Below, one piece after another: positions 59,739-64,000 of a DNA stretch of 64,000 bases (its first letter is position 1; each line of letters starts with the position of its first letter). The notes under the pieces are model-generated. The model did not search any database, was not told where the DNA came from, and worked only from the letters and a program-made list of their open reading frames with translations. Source of the DNA: Ptiloglossa arizonensis (Eukaryota; Arthropoda; Insecta; Hymenoptera; Colletidae); contig NW_027479413.1 of the NCBI RefSeq assembly GCF_051014685.1, positions 1 to 64,000 of the forward strand. The letters run 5' to 3'. Position numbers and translations under genes: made by a program.

Positions 59739-62700
59739 GTATTCTTTCCCCAGTCCATTCTGTTTGAGCGTTTGGAGCAGCAGAATCGCGAAAAATTTGA
59801 TGTCTTCTCAACCATTTCTTAGCTTCAAACTCTCATATCTCGCGAACGGATTGACCTAACCCAAACATTCCTATGGCATTTGAAAGTAGAAACTCGCCCG
59901 ATTACAACGGTACGTGTATTTTTCCCCTAGGCCATTCTGGTTAAACGATTGGAGAAGCAGAATTGCGAAAAATTTTTTGCCTTCTCCATCATTTCTTGGC
60001 TTCAAACTCCCATATCTCGCGAACGGATTGACCTAACCCAAAAATTCCTATTGCATCTGAAAGTAGAAACTCGCCCGATTACAACGGTATGTGTATTTTT
60101 GCCCTAGGCCATTCTGTTTAAGCGTTTGGAGCAGCAGAAGTGCGAAAAATTTGTTGTCTCCTCAACCATTTCTTAGCTTCAAACTCCCATATCTCGCGAA
60201 CGGATTGACCTAACCCAAAAATTCCTATTGCATCTGAAAGTAGAAACTCGCCCGATTACAACGGTATGTGTATTTGTTCCCTAGGCCATTCTGGTTAAGC
60301 GTTTGGAGCAGCAGAAATGCGAAAAATTTTTTTCCTTCACAACCATTTCTTGGCTTCAAACTCCCATATCTCGCGAACGGATTTACCTACCCCAAAAATT
60401 CCTATTGCCTCTGAAAGTAGAAACTCGCCCGATTACATTGGTATGTGTATTTAGTCCCTAGGCCATTCGGATTAAGCGTTTGGAGCAGCAGAAGTGCGAA
60501 AAATTTGTTGTCTTCTAAACCATTTCTTAGCTACAAACTCCCATATCTCGCAAACAGATTGACCTAACCCAAAAATTCCGATGGCATCTGAAAATAGAAA
60601 CTAGCCCGATTACAGCGGTATGTGTATTTTTTCCCTAGGATATTCTGGTTAAGCGTTTGGAGCAGCAGAATTACGAAAAATTTTCTCCTTCTCAACCATT
60701 TCTTGGCTTCAAACTCCCATATCTCGAGAACGGATTGACCTAACCCAAAAATTCCTATCGCATCTGAAAGTAGAAACTCGCCTGATTACAACGGTATGTG
60801 TATTTTTTCCCTAGGCCATTCTGGTTAAGCGTTTGGAGCAGCAGAAAAGCGAAAAATTTTTTTCCTTCACAACCATTTCTTGGCTTCAAACTCCCATATC
60901 TCGCGAACGGATTGACCTACCCCAAAAATTCCTGTTGCATCTGAAAGTAGAAACTCGCCCGATTACAACGGTATGTGTATCTTTGCCCTAGGCCATTCTG
61001 TTTAAGCGTTTGGAGCAGCAGAAGTGCGAAAAATTTGTTGTCTCCTCAACCATTTTTTAGCTTCAAACTCCCATATCTCGCGAACGGATTGACCTAACCC
61101 AAAAATTCCTATCGCATCTGAAAGTAGAAACCCGCCCGATTACAACGGTATGTGTATTTTTTCCCTAGTCCATTCTGGTTAAGCGTTTGAAGCAGCAGAA
61201 TTTCGAAAAATTTTTTGCCTTCTCAACCATTTCTTGGCTTCAAACTCCCATTTCTCGCAAACGGATTGACCTAACCCAAAAATTCCGATTGCATCTGAAA
61301 GTAGAAACTCGCACGATTACAGCGGTATGCGTATTTTTTCCCTAGGCCATTCTGGTTAAGCTTTTGGAGCAGCAGAATTGCGAAAAATTTGTGGTCTTCT
61401 CAACCATTTCTTAGGTTCAAACTCTCATATCTAGCGAACGGATTGACCTAACCCAAAAATTCCTATTGCATTTGAAAGTAGAAACTCGCCCGATTACAGC
61501 GGTACGTGTATTTTTCCCCTAGGCCATTCTGGTTAAGCGATTGGAGCAGCAGAAGTGCGAAAAATTTGTTGTCTTGTCAACCATTTCTTAGCTTCAAAGT
61601 CCCATATCTCGCGAACGGATTGACCTAACCCAAAAATTCCTATTGTAATTGAATGTAGAAACTCGCCCGATTACAAGGGTATGCGTATTTTTTCCCTAGG
61701 CCATTCTGGTTAAGCGTTTGGAGCAGCAGAATTGCGAAAAATTTGTTGTCTTCTCAACCATTTCTTAGGTTCAAACTCTCATATCTAGCGAACGGATTGA
61801 CCTAACCCAAAAATTCCTATTGCATTTGAAAGTAGAAACTCGCCCGATTACAGCGGTACGTGTATTTTTCCCCTAGGCCATTCTGGTTAAGCGATTGGAG
61901 CAGCAGAAGTGCGAAAAATTTGTTGTCTTGTCAAACATTTCTTAGCTTCAAACTCCCATATCTCGCGAATGGATTGACCTAACCCAAAAATTCCTATTGC
62001 ATCTGAAAGTAGAATCTCGCCCGATTACAACGGTATGTGTATTTTTGCCCTAGGCCATTCTGGTTAAGCGTTTGGAGCAGCAGAATTGCGAAAAATTTGT
62101 TGTCTCCTCAACCATTTCTTAGCTTCAAACTCCCATATCTCGCGAACGGATTGACCTAACCCAAAAATTCCTATTGCATCTGAAAGTAGAAACTCGCCCG
62201 ATTACAACGGTATGTGTATTTTTTCCCTCGGCCATTCTGGTTAAGCGTTTGGAGCAGCAGAATTGCGAAAAATTTTATTCCTTCACAACCATTCCTTGGC
62301 TTCAAACTCCCATATCTCGCAAACGGATTGACCTAACCCAAAAATTCCTATTGCATCTGAAAGTAGAAACTAGCCCGATTACAACGGTATGTGTATTCTT
62401 TCCCTAGGCCATTCTGGTTAAGCGTCTGAAGCAGCAGAATCGCGAAAAATTTGATGTCTTCTCAACCATTTCTTAGCTTCAAACTCTCATATCTCGCGAA
62501 CGGATTGACCTAACCCAAACATTCCTATGGCATTTGAAAGTAGAAACTCGCCCGATTACAACGGTACGTGTATTTTTCCCCTAGGCCATTCTGGTTAAAC
62601 GATTGGAGAAGCAGAATTGCGAAAAATTTTTTGCCTTCTCCATCATTTCTTGGCTTCAAACTCCCATATCTCGCGAACGGATTGACCTAACCCAAAAATT

Positions 62701-63630
62701 CCTATTGCATCTGAAAGTAGAAACTCGCCCGATTACAACGGTATGTGTATTTTTGCCCTAGGCCATTCTGTTTAAGCGTTTGGAGCAGCAGAAGTGCGAA
62801 AAATTTGTTGTCTCCTCAACCATTTCTTAGCTTCAAACTCCCATATCTCGCGAACGGATTGACCTAACCCAAAAATTCCTATTGCATCTGAAAGTAGAAA
62901 CTCGCCCGATTACAACGGTATGTGTATTTGTTCCCTAGGCCATTCTGCTTAAGCGTTTGGAGCAGCAGAAATGCGAAAAATTTTTTTCCTTCACAACCAT
63001 TTCTTGGCTTCAAACTCCCATATCTCGCGAACGGATTTACCTACCCCAAAAATTCCTATTGCCTCTGAAAGTAGAAACTCGCCCGATTACATTGGTATGT
63101 GTATTTAGTCCCTAGGCCATTCGGATTAAGCGTTTGGAGCAGCAGAAGTGCGAAAAATTTGTTGTCTTCTAAACCATTTCTTAGCTACAAACTCCCATAT
63201 CTCGCAACCAGATTGACCTAACCCAAAAATTCCGATGGCATCTGAAAGTAGAAACTAGCCCGATTACAGCGGTATGTGTATTTTTTCCCTAGGATATTCT
63301 GGTTAAGCGTTTGGAGCAGCAGAATTACGAAAAATTTTCTCCTTCTCAACCATTTCTTGGCTTCAAACTCCCATATCTCGAGAACGGATTGACCTAACCC
63401 AAAAATTCCTATCGCATCTGAAAGTAGAAACTCGCCCGATTACAACGGTATGTGTATTTTTTCCCTCGGCCATTCTGGTTAAGCGTTTGGAGCAGCAGAA
63501 TTGCGAAAAATTTTATTCCTTCACAACCATTCCTTGGCTTCAAACTCCCATATCTCGCAAACGGATTGACCTAACCCAAAAATTCCTATTGCATCTGAAA
63601 GTAGAAACTAGCCCGATTACAACGGTATGT
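59739..63630. repeat. 22-monomer HOR, copy 2 (3,892 bp)
   Basis: This is the tandem copy of the preceding block. It carries GCCTGATTAC (about 60,782), TATCTTTGCC (about 60,979) and GCAGAATTGCG (about 62,083) where copy 1 has GCCCGATTAC, TATTTTTGCC and GCAGAAGTGCG. At about 0.1% difference, the duplication is recent. Confidence 0.92.
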
Positions 63631-64000
63631 GTATTCTTTCCCTAGGCCATTCTGGTTAAGCGTCTGAAGCAGCAGAATCGCGAAAAATTTGATGTCTTCT
63701 CAACCATTTCTTAGCTTCAAACTCTCATATCTCGCGAACGGATTGACCTAACCCAAACATTCCTATGGCATTTGAAAGTAGAAACTCGCCCGATTACAAC
63801 GGTACGTGTATTTTTCCCCTAGGCCATTCTGGTTAAACGATTGGAGAAGCAGAATTGCGAAAAATTTTTTGCCTTCTCCATCATTTCTTGGCTTCAAACT
63901 CCCATATCTCGCGAACGGATTGACCTAACCCAAAAATTCCTATTGCATCTGAAAGTAGAAACTCGCCCGATTACAACGGTATGTGTATTTTTGCCCTAGG
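63631..64000. repeat. Start of a further HOR copy, cut by the window edge
   Basis: The last 370 bp repeat the beginning of the sub-blocks at 58,501 and 62,393, including GCGTCTGAAGCAGC, TTAAACGATTGGAGAAG and CTTCTCCATC. The final monomer starts at 63,876 and is cut after 125 bp at CCCTAGG. The array clearly continues to the right. Confidence 0.9.

Larger units (their letters stand above)
1..64000. repeat. 177-bp satellite DNA array, head-to-tail, fills the window
   Basis: Every part of the window aligns to one 177-bp unit in the same orientation. The CTCAACC motif or a one- or two-base variant recurs at 1, 174, 351, 528, 705 and so on to 63,876, giving 361 complete units and a 125-bp partial one. 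From 7,788 to 23,718 there are 90 units with no net length change, and from 24,426 to 36,993 another 71. The most constant segments are around ATCTCGCGAACGGATTGACC, GAAAGTAGAAACTCGCCCG and GGAGCAGCAGAATTGCGAAA. The most variable are the ten or so bases after GCGAAAAATT, the TTCCTATTGCAT stretch and the GGTATGTGTATTTTTTCC stretch. The length suits one nucleosome plus linker, as in many centromeric satellites. There is no unique sequence, inverted block or inserted element in the window. Family name and host are not recognised. Confidence 0.99.

Noticed and set aside
1..64000. CRISPR array
   Set aside because: There is no repeat-spacer alternation. The whole 177-bp unit is repeated, with no unique spacers, no leader and no cas gene.
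1..64000. Transposable element or integron-like cassettes
   Set aside because: I saw no terminal inverted repeats, target-site duplications, transposase, reverse transcriptase or integrase frames. Breaks between HORs fall within monomers and show no inserted bases.
1..64000. rRNA spacer or other tandem RNA gene array
   Set aside because: The 177-bp unit shows no rRNA, 5S, tRNA or snRNA sequence, no internal A/B-box promoter that I can recognise, and no consistent hairpin or terminator.
1..64000. Alpha satellite of primates
   Set aside because: The unit is 177 and not 171 bp, its sequence does not resemble alphoid DNA, and CpG is not depleted. Only the CENP-B-box-like motif and HOR organisation are similar.
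1..64000. An undescribed multi-gene defence or metabolic system
   Set aside because: No coding capacity exists beyond chance frames within satellite monomers, so no such system is present in this window.

Overview
The whole 64,000 bp window is one uninterrupted, head-to-tail tandem array of a 177-bp satellite monomer. I found no gene, RNA gene, transposon, CRISPR array or non-satellite spacer. If a unit is started at its CTCAACC motif, 361 monomer units plus the first 125 bp of unit 362 fill the window, all in the same orientation. The monomer is about 42% G+C. It shows no CpG depletion (8 CpG against about 7.6 expected, counted by hand on the consensus). Each unit carries two palindromic hexamers, TCGCGA and CCTAGG, in most copies. 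This points to a eukaryotic centromeric, pericentromeric or other heterochromatic block. Intact CpG content and the ATCTCGCGAACGG type of core suggest an invertebrate, perhaps an insect, but I do not recognise the satellite and cannot name the organism.

The array is built as higher-order repeats (HORs): runs of distinguishable monomers duplicated together. From left to right I see: a 16-monomer block of 2,832 bp present twice (about 250-5,858); a 5/6-monomer array (5,841-9,252); a 14-monomer block of 2,478 bp twice (about 9,253-14,208); a 10-monomer block of 1,770 bp twice (about 15,660-19,199); a mosaic with dimer, trimer, 5-mer and 6-mer duplications and longer displaced copies (19,200-36,949); then, from about 36,950, a different set of monomer subfamilies with a 15-monomer block twice (about 40,036-45,339), displaced 18- and 19-monomer-spaced copies (50,375-56,200), and a 22-monomer block of 3,892 bp twice (55,847-63,630) that is itself nested as 15 + 7 monomers.

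The left half (to about 36,950) keeps an almost perfect 177-bp register: 90 consecutive units from 7,788 and 71 from 24,426 have no net length change. The right half contains exactly twenty one-base deletions between 38,054 and 63,876, each tied to a particular monomer type. Homopolymer-length differences between otherwise identical copies cluster at 1,474-1,678 and 7,110-7,622 and look more like sequencing or consensus error than biology. Short open frames of 65-106 codons occur because 177 is divisible by 3; I do not regard any of them as genes.

The points most worth following are the nested and very recent HOR structure, the subfamily switch near 36,950, a minus-strand motif matching 8 of the 9 fixed bases of the CENP-B box in most monomers but destroyed in defined subfamilies, and splice-site-like signals repeated in every unit.
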